The notes beneath the pieces are model-generated. The model searched no databases. It had not been told where the DNA came from and saw nothing but the letters and a program-made list of their open reading frames with translations. Below, in pieces: positions 27,120-38,127 of a DNA stretch of 64,000 nucleotides (the stretch's first letter is position 1; each line of letters starts with the position of its first letter). The translations under genes and the position numbers were made by a program. Origin of the DNA: Straminergon stramineum (Eukaryota; Streptophyta; Bryopsida; Hypnales; Calliergonaceae); contig OY987267.1 of the NCBI GenBank assembly GCA_963920665.1, positions 22,940,001-23,004,000 of the forward strand, read 5' to 3'.

Positions 27120-27129
27120 TATATAAGGG
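27120..27129 (+). promoter_or_regulatory. TATA box of element B ORF
   Basis: TATATAAGGG lies 260 bp from the element's left end, at the position equivalent to 25398 in A. The flanking CCGGATACCAT and GAGGTGACAGGG blocks are conserved between the copies. Confidence 0.65.
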
Positions 27130-27381
27130 CTGGCCTGGCCAGTCGCACCTCTTTTTCACTTTTCCATTTTCTAGCGCTCTCAAGCTCCTCGTGTCTGTTA
27201 GTTTCTGCTTTCCGTATTAGTCACTGTTTCGAGTGTTTCTCGCGAGAGTTATAGTGTGTGTTATAGTGTAAGTTTGGGTTCCGGTTGAGATCGGAGAGAG
27301 AAGGAAAGGAACGGGACGTGCGGCTAGGAGAGCGACAATAAGGTAAAATTGGAAAGGGTTCCGAGTAGCTCATCCGTGACC

Positions 27382-29070
27382 ATGCCGTAGCTCAAGAGAA
27401 CTAGAGGTCATGCTAGTTTGTCGTCAGCAGTAGATGTCAAACTCCGGAAAGTAGTTCCGGTTATCCCTCTGTCAGAGGATACCCTAGCGAAACTCATGGA
27501 CGACTTGAACTCCATGGGTTGTATAGGGTTTGCAACCAAGCCCTGGAGTTTCAAGGAGGAAGTTTTCGTGAGGAAACTCTTGGGCAAAGTGTCTAATGAG
27601 TGGGACAATACGCTGAGAGCGGTTCCGCCCCTCTGGACGAAAGAGGTCTGAAGGACAATTTACGGCTTCTGGTCGGGAAGATTTGGGATGGCTAGCTGGA
27701 AGGACGACTTCGTCCGAGGCAAGTTCGAGGGTGCAGTAAACCCGAAGGATGGATACGCCATAGAGGACTACAAGGATGAGCAAAACTGCTGACTCTTATA
27801 GTTCCTTGTTCCGATCCTCCATCCGGAAAAGCCAACAAGGGTAACCATTACCCTTACGAACACCATTTTCGGGGCTCTAAGAGGGGACCGAAAAGTTGAC
27901 TGGGCCTGGATCATTTCCGATCTAGTGCTCTAGTTAGTTAATAGAGTTGGAAAGAGTAGGGCAACTCCAGTAAGCCCCTACTTAATGCACCTCTATCAGT
28001 CTCATCAACTCCTGAATGACAGAGAGGATGAGGTATGGAAGACTCAACAAGTAGTGCTGAGATATGGAGAATCAGGATCGGATCGGGAGAGCGAATCCGG
28101 TTCTGAACCGGGAGAGGATTCGGAGTCGAAAGAAGAGGAGGCGCCAATACCGCCGGTCAAGCGTCACAAGACTACCTCCCCCAACAAACGAGGGACACCA
28201 CCTGGTTACAACACTCCAGCTTTGGAAGGGAAACCGGAAGAGGAGAAGGCAGTATCGGAGAAAGTGGATCCCGAGGTCCCGTTCCAACCCTTGGTGAAGG
28301 TCCTCTGTGACATCAAGATGGATTGGGAACGCAAGAGAAGGATAGTCGTAGCCATCGGGCAATTGGTGGGAGCAACACCCAACAGAGAGCTACCGGAAAA
28401 GGTGGCGGGTTGTATCTCTGATCCGGTCGAGGCCCGGAAGTAGGAAGCAGAGATCCGCCGGTTACAAGAGGAGGTGGATCGGATGAAGACGGAGATCCTA
28501 GTGCACAAGGAGAACTTTGCAGCCACCAAGTCCATTGCAGAGGATGCTCGGCAAATGATGGAACAAGTGAAGGCCACGTTCGGGGAAAACGGAACGGCCC
28601 TCACCAAAGCAAAGTTGTCTGACAAGCGAGTGCATGAGGAGAAGAAGCTATCCAGTTCCCGGATGGTGAGGATTCTCAACGACTTTGCTGAGTAGGTAGA
28701 AGCGGCAATGACGGAGGCACGAAAGGCAACGGACCAGATGGAGGAGAGTACTCGGATATTGTCGGGAGCAACTTACTCTCGTGGTATTCAACTCTCGGAT
28801 ATCTCTCTCCCAGATTCGTTCCCGGATGTGACAGTAGGAGAGGGGAAGGATGCGACCCCAAGTCCAAGAGAACAACCCAGGCCGGCACGCCTGGAACCGC
28901 CATCGACTTGGACTCACCATCCACGTCCACAGAAGGCAATCCGGTTCCTCGACCTCAGGAGGTAGAGAGGAGTCAGAACCTAAACGAGGTTTTCGAGCAG
29001 ATGGACCCGGGAGCGGACAACGCAACCATCGGATCGCGAATAGAGGCTTGGGATGTACAGAGTAGGTAGA
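27382..29070 (+). pseudogene. Element B ORF, gag- or plant-transposon-like protein
   Basis: This is the counterpart of the A ORF, 563 codons including the final stop, from ATG 27382 to TAG 29068-29070. It has the same order of parts: globular N-terminus with NPKDGYAIEDY-like and TNTIFGALRGDRKVDW motifs, acidic middle (28070-28150), coiled coil (28440-28700) and Ser/Pro-rich tail. In-frame stops lie at 27388, 27649, 27790, about 27931, 28441 and 28693. Wherever A keeps the sense codon (CAA, CAG, TGG or CGG) the change is C-to-T or G-to-A. One small indel near 28856 disturbs the frame before the tail. It is not expressible as one protein. Confidence 0.6.
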
Positions 29071-29190
29071 CTAGGAACGGATACGGAAATTGTTCCGATC
29101 CAGTTGGGAGTAGGTAGGACCGGAAAGTTCGACCGAGATGGCGGCGAAACTTTTGCGGGTTTTCCCGCCCATTTGTAACTTTTTGAAGTG

Positions 29191-29197
29191 TATATAG
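29191..29197 (+). promoter_or_regulatory. Second TATA-like motif in the 3' region of B
   Basis: TATATAG is followed within 60 bp by GAGTCTTCTTTTTGCA and CCTTTGTATGCGC, both conserved at 30890-30930 in A, where the motif at 30857 reads TGTATTTAAG. If the elements are giant LTRs, this would be the true U3/R promoter, with the ORF lying in U3. Confidence 0.45.
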
Positions 29198-32100
29198 TCA
29201 GCGCCCGTGAGGGACGCTGAGAGTCTTCTTTTTGCAATTTTTGTTGTACCTTTGTATGCGCTTTGTTGTTGTGTGTGTCTCCCAAGTATGGCAGGTTTGC
29301 ATGATGTGGAGTTAGGAAGGCGTAAGGCAGAGTTGTGATTAGATTTCTCCCCTTAGTGCGATAGTTTCCAATCCTTAGTGTGTGTGCAGGTTGTGTAAGT
29401 GTTGGGAGTGTATTTTAGTGCCTCGACAAGATTTAGGGTTTTGAAGTTCCGAGTGAGATAGCTACTGTTAGGCTAGGCGAATAGGGAGGGTATCCTTAGT
29501 CGCGCTAGAACTCTTGGACGGGGAGTCCGGTTGAGTGTTCGATCTTCTGAGAGGTCTCACCACCTTAGTTGGTAAATGGAATGATCCTAGTTACTGTTGG
29601 AACAGAAGAGTAAACTTATAACCACCTAGCTTCGCACGAGTAGGAGTTGGCATTGAGGTTGTTGTAGTAAGAATGGATCGTACGGGGGATCTCTGTGTGA
29701 CCTGCATTCCGGATTGCTGTCAAGAGTGTTGTGAGGGATCAAACCGGATTCAAGTTAGTTAGGAGAGGAAGGGAGAGAACAGTGGGTCTTCAACCACTAT
29801 AATCCGCAGAAGGAGTGGTGGGCCTACCACTAAGGAACCTAAGCGGCGAACCCTTTGATGGTCCAACAGAGGCAAAACTAAACTGGAAGAGAGTTGAGGA
29901 GGTATAGGAACCAGCCGGAGCGGATTGGTTCAGAGCAGTACTAGGACCGGAATTGTTTAGGTCCTGGAGATTGGGAGAATTAGGTTAACCAGAGGATTAA
30001 AGAATCGGATGGGAAGCAATCCGGTCCTAATCCTCTTGGTGATTGGTTGTTTGCGGATTTAGATCTAGGATCGAAAAGGAAGTTTTAAAGGGTGAGAGAG
30101 CTTACTCGCCCAAATCAAGTAAATACTTCACAGAATCTCGTGGGTTCGATCTTTAGAGTCACTTCGTTATGCTCTAGAGTGGTTTTTGTGAGTATAATAG
30201 AGAATTTACTTATCCAGTGCTGCGACAGCCACATTCGGGGAAACCGGAATGGCTGTCGCCAAGGCGAAGCTGTTTGACGAGAAGATGCACGAGGAGAAGA
30301 AGCCATCCGGTTCCCGGATGGTGAGGATTCTCACAGACTTTGCCGAGCAGGTAGAAGTGGCAATGAGGGAGGCACGGAAGGCAGCGGACCGGATGGAGGA
30401 GAGTACCCGGATATTGTCAGGAGCAACTTGCTCTCACTGGATTCGACTCTCAGATATCTCTCTCTCGGATTCGTTCCTAGACGTGACGGTAGGAGAAGGG
30501 AAAGATGCAACCCCCAAATCCAAGAGATTGGAGGTTAGGGCGACTCAGGCTAGTACGCCCGAAACCGCCATCGACTTCAACTCGACCCCAAGTTCCACAA
30601 AAGGCGAACAGATTCCAAATCCGCAGGAAGGAGAGCGGAATCGGAACCTGAACGAGATTTTCAAGGACATGGAACCGGGAGTGGATAGTGCTACCATTGG
30701 ATCTCGAGTGGGCACTTAGTGTAAATAGTAGGTAGTTTAGGAACGGATCCGGATCCTGTTGCGATCCGGTTAGGAGTAGGTAGGAAGCAAAAAATCCGGC
30801 CCAAGTCGCGGCGGAACTTTTGCAGGCAATTTCGCCCACTTGTACCTTTTTGACTTGTATTTAAGTCAGGCCTGCGAAAGGTACTAGGAGTCTTCTTTTT
30901 GCAAATTCCTTGTACCTTTGTATGCGCTTGTGTATTGTGTGTATCTCCCAAGCTTGGCAGGTGTGCATGATGTAGAGTTAGGAAGGTGTAGGACAGATTT
31001 GTGACTTGATTTCTCCCTTTGGTGTGATAGTTTCCGCTCCTTAGTGTGTGAGCAGGTTATAGGAGTGTTGGGAGTGGACCTCAATGCCTCACCAGATCTA
31101 GGGTTATGAGTTCCGGGTGAGATAGCCATTGTTAGGCTAGGCGGATAGGGAGGGTATCCTTAGTCGCGCTAAAACTCCTAGATGGGAAATCTGGTTGAGT
31201 GTCTGATCTTCTAAGAGGTCTCACCACCTTAGTTGGTAAACGGAATAGCTCTAGTTAATGTTGGAACGGACGGGTATACTTGTAACTACCTAGCTTCGCA
31301 TAGGTAGGATCTGGCATCAATGTCGTTGTAGTAAGAATGGATCGTATAGGGGATTTCTGTGTGACCTACAGACCGGATTGCTATCTGGACTGTTGTAAGA
31401 GATCAAACCGGATCCGAGTTAGATTAGGAAAGGAATAGGTAGATCAAGTGGTCCTTCAGCCACTATAATTCGCGGAAGGAGTGGTGGGCCTACCACTCAC
31501 AAACTCAAGTGGCGACCCCTTTGATGGTCCAATAGAGGCAAAATTAAACCAAAATAGAAGTAAGGATACGTGTTGGTAATCTAGACCGGATGGGTAAAGA
31601 GAAGTACCAGGACCGGAGGTAGTAATAGTCCTGGAATAAGGGTAATGGTGGAAACCAAGCAGTTCTAGGATCGAGACGGAAGTAATCCAGTCCAGGATCA
31701 TCTGGTTGTTGGTTGTTTTCCGGTTATAGATCTTAGACTGGAAAGGAAGATTTGGGAGTTATAAAGGCTTACTCGCTTAATTAAAGTAAATACTTTACAG
31801 AATCTCGTGGGTTCAATCTTTAGAATCACGTAGTTATGTTCTAGAGTGATTTTTGTGAGCATAATAGAGAATTTACTTGCTCTGTGCTGCGACAAACACT
31901 ATAGTCTCTGTCTCGTAAAACACCACATTACATTTCATCAAGAATGCTCTGCAACTCTTCAAGGGGTTGTTCCTAGTGTATTCACTAGAAGGCTCCACTT
32001 GTTTTTTCTTCGTAGCCTTCTTGACCCTTGGCATCATGAACAACTAATAATGTGATGAACATCACAATTTTTAGAAGAAAATAATAATAGTTACCCCCAA

Positions 32101-32239
32101 AATTAGATTCTCACACTCCTAAAGAGAAGAGCCAATGGAGGTCAAGCCACCAAGCTCTCCACTCTCATTTGCAAGCAAGGGGGACGTTGTGAGCCCTCAA
32201 GTTGGCACTTGGAACTCAGGGTTTTCTTTTTTTCGTTTT

Positions 32240-34080
32240 AGTCAGTATTTTAGCATAATTATATGCAAGAATGCATAAAAAGAGTGTTTGAGTGGTATTT
32301 GGTAGAAGTCCCTACCAATACAGTGAAGGGTCATTCCAGAAGTGTAGAGTATATAAAATACTCAAATTTCATACTTCTAATGCCTAGTTGAGACTCTGAA
32401 AGGTCAATTAAGTATTTCTGAGAGAACTAAGGGTTTGAGTGTTAGTTAGTCCTAGTAGTTGTCCATGTTAAACTAAGTCTTACAATTGCATGTGACAAGC
32501 TGGCTAAGTCTATTTTAGGTCTAGAGAGTCTAGTATAGGTCACCATCCAATTCGTAAAGAATTTAGATTGGTAAGTTCTTATTTGCAGATAACTTATAGA
32601 AGAATTATCCAATTTGCAAATAAAGTGATGGGAAAGCAAATGGAGTATGAAGAAAGGTGCTTTTACTCTAAGAGCATGCCAAGAGCCGACATTGGAGCCA
32701 GTTGTTCTAAGATTTTCTGATACAAGAATAATTTCCCCCTCGGGCGGAAATTATAAGGGAATTGCTAATTTTAGCTTCCCTATGAATAGTGCAAAGTGAA
32801 ATGTAATGTTGCACTTTGGTTTTGGGAGTTTCCTAGAAGCTACCCAAAAAGTTTCAGAATTTTCCGAAACAATTACAATGACTCCATGGGAAGTCAACTG
32901 CCTTTGAACATGGTCATAAATTCCTAGGAATTACCCATGTTGCGGTAAAATCCCACTAAAAATTAGGATAGTGTGTTGTGTGCTAATAAAGTGTTCCACA
33001 AAGTTTGAAGACATTCTGACATTCCTAGGTACCAGAATCGGCAACGACAGTGGACTTTTGAAGAATTTACGACTTTAGGGCGGGTTGACCGGCATACCAA
33101 GAGGTGGCGGTGTCCAAATGACATGAATGAGGGGTCTTTTCTTACTCCCACGAACCTTCTAAGTAACCCTAGCTAGATGATTTCCTCAAAAGAAACAAAT
33201 TCCAAAAGTTAGAGTTTTCACCTTTCTTTGGAGTTACCGTAAGTTGATTTTACACTTACAAAGGGCTGGGAAGAAGGGGGTACGGGGTCTCCTAGGCTAA
33301 TTTGGGTCTTCTAAACACAATGGTGCAATTGTTTTTCAATTTGGAGTTGTTCCCTAGAAGATAGGAGGGGTCCAGTAGTAGGTTTGACTTTTTTAGAGTA
33401 ATTAGTGGTAATTCAAAGTTAATTTCGCAAATATCTTTTGGAAAATTGAAGATTGGATTTGGGTAAGACCTCTTTTCTTGCATAACAATCCATCTTTTGT
33501 TTAAAGAAAGACAATTTAGAAATACTTTGGGTTAATTAGCAAAACATCTAGGTTAATTAGGGTTATTTTCAAAATATCTTTGGGAAAAGATCTTGGATTT
33601 GATTTAGCCAAGATTTATTAGCTAAATGGAGAGGGTTCTAGAGAATTCTTCCATTAAACAAAGATTATTTTGGAATTATGATAGGATAGTTTAGAAAATA
33701 TCTTAGGATCAAAAGTAAATGTTTTTCTACCAACAACTTATCGGGGAGGGGCCTGGGATAAGTATAAAAGGCCCTTCCCTCGAGGTTGTCGGTACCCTCA
33801 TTCATATATCTAACCTTTGCTTTTGTGCTACCGGCGTGGTCGGAGCATTGATCCAGGTCGAGATCCGACCTAAGTTTCATTCTAATTTTTGATTTGCACA
33901 CTTTGAAGGATGAGAGGGTCCCTTCAAAGTGATTTCTATTTGATTTTTTAAAAAGTTCTTGAGGCTAAGCCTCCATTTTCTTTGAATTGTGAGAGTTTTG
34001 GAAGGGATAGACCTCCAAGCTCTAATTTCGTTTAAGATTGCTTAAATACTAACAAATTGTGCTCATTACAACAGAAATTG
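32240..34080 (+). mobile_element. LTR-like block E, copy 1
   Basis: This block aligns in diverged form with 38128-39800. Shared landmarks are GAGCATGCCA, GCGGTAAAATCCCACTAAAAATTAG, a GGGTCTTTT motif, and a TATA region (33763 here, about 39385 there). It contains no ORF of note. The U3-like promoter and following CTC-rich leader fit an LTR. Both borders are uncertain. The block at 32038-32239 is the 5' flank of the kinase-like gene. Confidence 0.5.
33763..33770 (+). promoter_or_regulatory. TATA box in LTR-like block E1
   Basis: TATAAAAG sits in a short GC-richer window (GGCCTGGGATAAG before it, GCCCTTCCCTCGAGG after it). The equivalent site in block E2 is worn to TTTTAAAAAGGGCACC. Confidence 0.55.
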
Positions 34081-34171
34081 GTGTTAGTAGACTTAAGGCG
34101 GCGAAGCTTGACTTTGCCAAAAGTTTATTAAACCAAACCCTTTCCAAAATCCGTTGTATAACGGAAATTGG

Positions 34172-36811
34172 AACTTTAATTGCTAAAGTTCAGTTTAAAC
34201 GCTATCATGTGTACCTCCTTTAGTAATTAAACTTGGATACTTTGAAATTTTAAAAGATTTAATCTTTAATGTTCGGTTTAAACACTATCATGTGTACGTC
34301 CTTTAAAGATTGACTTTTAAAATACTAAAATTTGATCATTGACACCGTGTATACCTGGGGTTGCCCCCGCACGGCGGAGCTTTGATTTTGAAGGATTTGA
34401 AATTAACACTTGGGAAAATTTCCTTATTTGCATGCTTGGAAAAATGCTCTACAGGTGTACTAATTAGGAACAATTGATTTAGTGAGAAAGATTAGAAAAA
34501 AGTAGTCAAAATTTCTTAGGTTGAATCCTTGATAAAATCCTTAGTAGTAGTTAGAAAAAACCAAAATTTAGATTAGTTTCCCTTTAGTTAGAGTCATTAA
34601 AATTATCCTAGGAAGAGATTTTAAATTAGCTTAGAATAATTAATTGTTTAGTTTTAATCTTTTCCCAAAAATCCCAAAAAATATTAGATTATTAGAGAAG
34701 TTTCCTCAAAACCCAAAAGAGCTAATTAGTTAGTTAGAAAGTTAATGAACCCACAAATTCATTAGATTAGTAAAAATTAGTATAGTGAGAACCATTAAGT
34801 AGAATAAATTATCATAGTCCAGGACTTAACTAGTCTCACAATCCAAATTAATCAACCAGCCAGCCTCGAGCAGTAGAGCTGGAACCAACAAACAAGGGAC
34901 CAACCGGACGAGCGACCAACGGATGAAGGACCAACAAACTAACAGGACTGGCGAGACGCCGGCCAACTGCGCCCCGCCACGTGGCAGACTGGCGGTGACT
35001 GGGTGGAGAATCGAGCCAGGGAGTTGAGTCCGACGACTGAGCCAGGGAGCGAGTCTGACGACTGAACCAAGGAGCTGATCCAGACAACAATGGTGTGAAG
35101 GACTGAAGCCAAAAGTTGGTCCAGGAACTGAATACTAAAGGTAAGAGTCAAATTCCAATTTGTAGTGCATTGAAGTTCAAAAACCTCACAAGTTCTTAAA
35201 CTAAAGCAGTCATTAATACTTCTACAAATAAGTTGGAAGTCCACTTGAATTTGCTTTAAATCTCCATCCCTTTCAAAACTACAATAAGTTTGCAAAACAA
35301 AGATCAATGAATTGACATAACCAAGAGAAGAGAGGAAGTAAGGAGTAGGAGAGAGACGAAGAGAAGGAATCTAGATAATTAATGAGGTAAGAATCTTTTG
35401 CATTTTATTTTATTCTAATTACTATTCACTAAGTTGTTGGTTAGTCATTGATTAGGATTCTTTTAGGAATTAGAAGGCTAGGCTTTGGTTAGGTTTTGTT
35501 TTGTTAGGCTTAATAAGACAAATAGATAAAGACAAAACGCCAACTAATATCTTTTGAAAGATTAGGAAATTACAAAATAATTAGGATTTATTAGATTTGA
35601 TTTGATTTAGCAGATTTAAAAGGTTTTGAGGTATTGAAATCATTTCTAATTAATTAGGAATTGTTTTAAATACAATCAAAATTAATAAAATCCCATAACC
35701 ATTAGTAGGAAAAGAAAAATTGAAATTAAAAACAACATCGAACGAGAATTGATTTCAAATGGCGTGATGAATTAGCGAAATGGAGGATGGAGCGGGATAC
35801 TACGAAACCATTCACCTCGTGATCCTCGAGGACGGTACGATCGATCGCTTTATGGGAAAGGTACGTTAAAATTCTTTATATTTCATTTCTTTTAATTTGA
35901 TTAAAATTTCATTTGATAAAATAAACCATTGGAAACTTTAGGAAAATTAGAAAAGAAAATTAACATTTAAAATTAAAATTGTTCGTTTAGACTAAGAAAT
36001 AATTAATGAATGAAATTTAACTCGTTAGACTTTTAAAAAAACAAATTTTATTCATTAATAATTTTTTAAAGAATTTAGCTTTTAGTGTTTTACCTTGTTG
36101 GGAAGGTAATTTCTGAATTTTCATAAAACCTTAAAAACACTAATTTTAGAATAGAAAATTTAGTTTACGATAGATTAGAAGATAATTAAAAAGAATTTCT
36201 AAAGAATCTTTAAGGAATCATTTAAATTAGGAATCAATTAGGGAATCTTCTAAAGATTCCAGAACCTCTTTTCATTTAGAAAATACTTAAATTTTAAGTG
36301 AGAAAAGGTTGGATGAAGTTTGATTTCAATTTGGATGAAATTCTTTAATTAGTAGTCAAATTAGGTTTAGTCTTAGAATTAGGTAACTAACATAATTAAA
36401 AACTTAACCCTAAAATTTAGATTTATTTCAATTAGTTTTACTATTTTTAATTTGTGGATGAAGGTTGTGATGTAGTTTAGGGATCAATATTTCATCCATT
36501 CATTTCTTTTATTAGGAAAGTCAGAATTTAACTTGCTTTACCATTCTAGAAAGGGCAAATTACATTCTATAAAATAAGATAGATTGATGTTAGTTTGGAT
36601 TTATCTTTTGATTAGTTATTTGATTTAGTTAACCATAGTTTTAAAATTAGGATTTAAATGATTTAAGTTCAATTTGGATATTGAAAAACAAAGTGTCCAT
36701 TGCTTGGAAGGCGCGAATTGAACTTAGATTAAGAACACCCTAAAAAAATTGATTTAACCAGCCGTTAGAACCCGTGTGCACGTTTTAACTCGAAGGGTGG
36801 AGTTTAAAACA
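34172..36811 (+). repeat. Left arm of a near-perfect inverted repeat (2.64 kb or more)
   Basis: Every position x in this arm pairs with 98172-x in 61361-64000, with no indel over 2640 bp. I saw only two mismatches, both near the inner tip (36736/61436 and 36782/61390). The left border is unknown because the right arm runs off the window. The inner end reads ...GTTTAAAACA, so TG...CA polarity points to an LTR-type terminus here. The arm holds a GC-rich patch (34860-35080, CCACGTGGC included) and an open stretch (34939-35307, minus) that is mirrored in the other arm. I do not regard that stretch as a gene. Confidence 0.95.
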
Positions 36812-36925
36812 CTTACAATAGTAACTTAGTTTTGAATGCAACTTGGAAAGTTTGTAGATACTTCTTTTATCTTTCAAAAATAGATTTATTTTCTTGATTT
36901 GGAACTAGTATGTGAAAGTGATGAG
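36812..36925 (-). repeat. Inverted piece of the 180-bp tandem unit
   Basis: Bases 36823-36925 are the reverse complement of about 37378-37475, at roughly 90 percent identity by eye. That makes a 100-bp stem around block R1's left half. It sits precisely between the inverted-repeat tip and R1. Confidence 0.85.
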
Positions 36926-38127
36926 CAAAGAAGCCTTGCCTTGAGAAAACGTGGGACTTCCAACTGCAATTAGATGAGGCCCAAATAATGGAAGATCCCA
37001 TGGTCATATAAAGTCACAAATATAATAAGAAACCCTTGAATGATGCCATATGAACCAAAATACTATCACATTTCCATACAGCCCTCAAACGATGTCATGA
37101 TGTTTCAATATACATCATGTGTGGTAAAAATTGTAGAAAAAAAAGTCATATTCTTTATAAACTCCCCTTGAAGAAATGTCTAATAGATGAATGAGTGCCA
37201 CGTCCGCTATACAACTCCAAACTAAGAGTGTAATATGTCTCTGAAAAGCTAACAAATAGTTCTACAACCTCTTCAAAATTCACTAAAAAATAAGATATCG
37301 TCCGACTTTTATGGTCAGTTAAAGTTCACTTTTCCCAACTCAAAAGCAACTCACCTATACTTCCCTCTCAAGCTCATTACTTTCACATACTACTTCCAAA
37401 TCAAGAAAATAAATCTATTTTAGAAAGATAAAAGAGGTATCTACAAATTCCCCAAGTTGCATTCAAAACTAAGGTACTATCCACCTTTTATAGTCTACCA
37501 AAGCTCAGTCTCTTGAAAGTTTGAGGCAACTCCACAACACTTTACTCCCAAACTCATAACTTACACATATTAACTCCAAACTAAATTAGTGATAGCTTTT
37601 TCAAAACACAAAAACAAAATACACAAGCTCTCAAAATTTCATTACCAAACTCTCCATGTTCAAAGTGTAATGCCCTCCCAAACTAACGGGCTCCTTAAGC
37701 AAATAAGGAGGAGGAAAAAGATGACCCTTCACCTCATCCGCCACCTCAACCTTCATGCCATCTACCTAAGCTAGTGGATTTGGGCCACTAAAATGCCACA
37801 TGGGCCATAATACACCCATGGGCTACTTCCTATCTTCGATAAGTCTATCCACATCATCTACGTGAACTTCTAATCCATTAAAAAAACAAAAAAAAGATAA
37901 AACAAGTTTTACCTTTTGTTTTTTACAACTTCAAATAAACTAACTAAAATATTAAAATATCTTTAAGTATAGAAATCAAAGAACTAAATGTTTGTCAAAT
38001 AGAGGTAGAAAAAAAGAGTTCAAGTGGAATATGATCCCATTTATTTCTTGAGACTCTAGAAAAAAACCCTCCAATTTAACAAACAATTATGTATTTTCAC
38101 ATAATGAATGCATTTACAATGTGACAC
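36926..38127. repeat. Block R1, direct copy of 53168-54735, with 180-bp units
   Basis: It aligns from AGAAGCCTTGCCTTGAGAAA to TTTACAATGTGACAC with block R2. It contains about three 180-bp units, with unit starts near 37208, 37388 and 37570 (CTCCAAACTAAG, CTTCCAAATCAAG and CTCCAAACTAAA). In R2 the block lies directly 5' of a minus-strand coding remnant, so R1 may be the promoter side of a lost sister gene. Confidence 0.8.

Larger units (their letters stand above)
26861..30227 (+). mobile_element. TG...CA element B (inner), complete
   Basis: It starts TGTGGCAGCA and ends TGCTGCGACA, with near-inverted termini (9 of 10). It is flanked by an exact GCCAC duplication at 26856-26860 and 30228-30232, inside the ORF of element A. 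Length is 3367 bp, within 21 bp of A. It has the same layout: leader with TATA box, one ORF, then about 1.15 kb of non-coding 3' sequence containing a second TATA-like motif. Identity to A is moderate along its length, so B is a diverged family member, not a fresh copy of A. Confidence 0.92.
25665..30720 (+). pseudogene. Element A ORF, gag- or plant-transposon-like protein
   Basis: The reading runs 25665-26860, is cut by element B, and continues 30233-30720, about 560 codons in all. An N-terminal globular part (to about residue 210) contains VNPKDRYAVEDYIDE and TNTIFGALRGDRKVDW. A middle acidic segment (Glu-rich) is followed by a basic stretch, then a predicted coiled coil (heptads around 26720-26860 and 30260-30400) and a Ser/Thr-rich tail. 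Layout and repeat context suggest a retroelement gag-type or 'putative plant transposon' protein, but no zinc knuckle is visible. There are two in-frame TAG codons (25827, 26190). The second lies where B still has TGG, so it arose by G-to-A. No polymerase follows. Confidence 0.6.
25135..31894 (+). mobile_element. TG...CA element A (outer), interrupted by B
   Basis: The left end is TGTGACAATG and the right end TGCTGCGACA, which are roughly inverted. It is flanked by an exact 5-bp duplication, AACAC, at 25130-25134 and 31895-31899. With element B and its duplication removed, A is 3388 bp. TG...CA ends and 5-bp duplications are the signature of integrase-type (LTR-retroelement-like) insertion. 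I see no long terminal direct repeats inside, no reverse transcriptase and no integrase. A is therefore either a non-autonomous element or a solo LTR large enough to hold an ORF. It lies antisense to the kinase-like gene it disrupts. Confidence 0.88.
23861..32037 (-). pseudogene. Atypical protein-kinase-like gene split by a nested insertion
   Basis: The reading starts at ATG 32037, with a basic N-terminus (PRVKKATKKK). It runs to 31895, is interrupted by element A, and resumes at 25134 in the same frame once one AACAC duplication is discounted. Downstream are an ATP-site-like FAVK lysine (24635-24637) with a Glu-containing helix after it, the catalytic loop HNDLSPNN (HND at 24281-24289), and DWG (24206-24214) in place of DFG. 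A substrate-type kinase fold is therefore likely, though the DWG and HND variants are unusual and activity is doubtful. The reading ends at 23861. Lesions besides the insertion are a frameshift near 24950, TGA just before the hinge (about 24518) and TAA at 24095-24097. Both stops are one C-to-T change from a sense codon. About 470 residues are recoverable in total. The kinase family is not identified. Confidence 0.75.

Noticed and set aside
25135..31894. Three tandem copies of one element
   Set aside because: The third part starts exactly where the first stops, after a GCCAC duplication, so first and third are one element split by the second.
34848..35307. Minus-strand open frames repeated at 62865-63324
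   Set aside because: They look conserved only because the inverted-repeat arms are nearly identical DNA. No domain or splice signals were seen.
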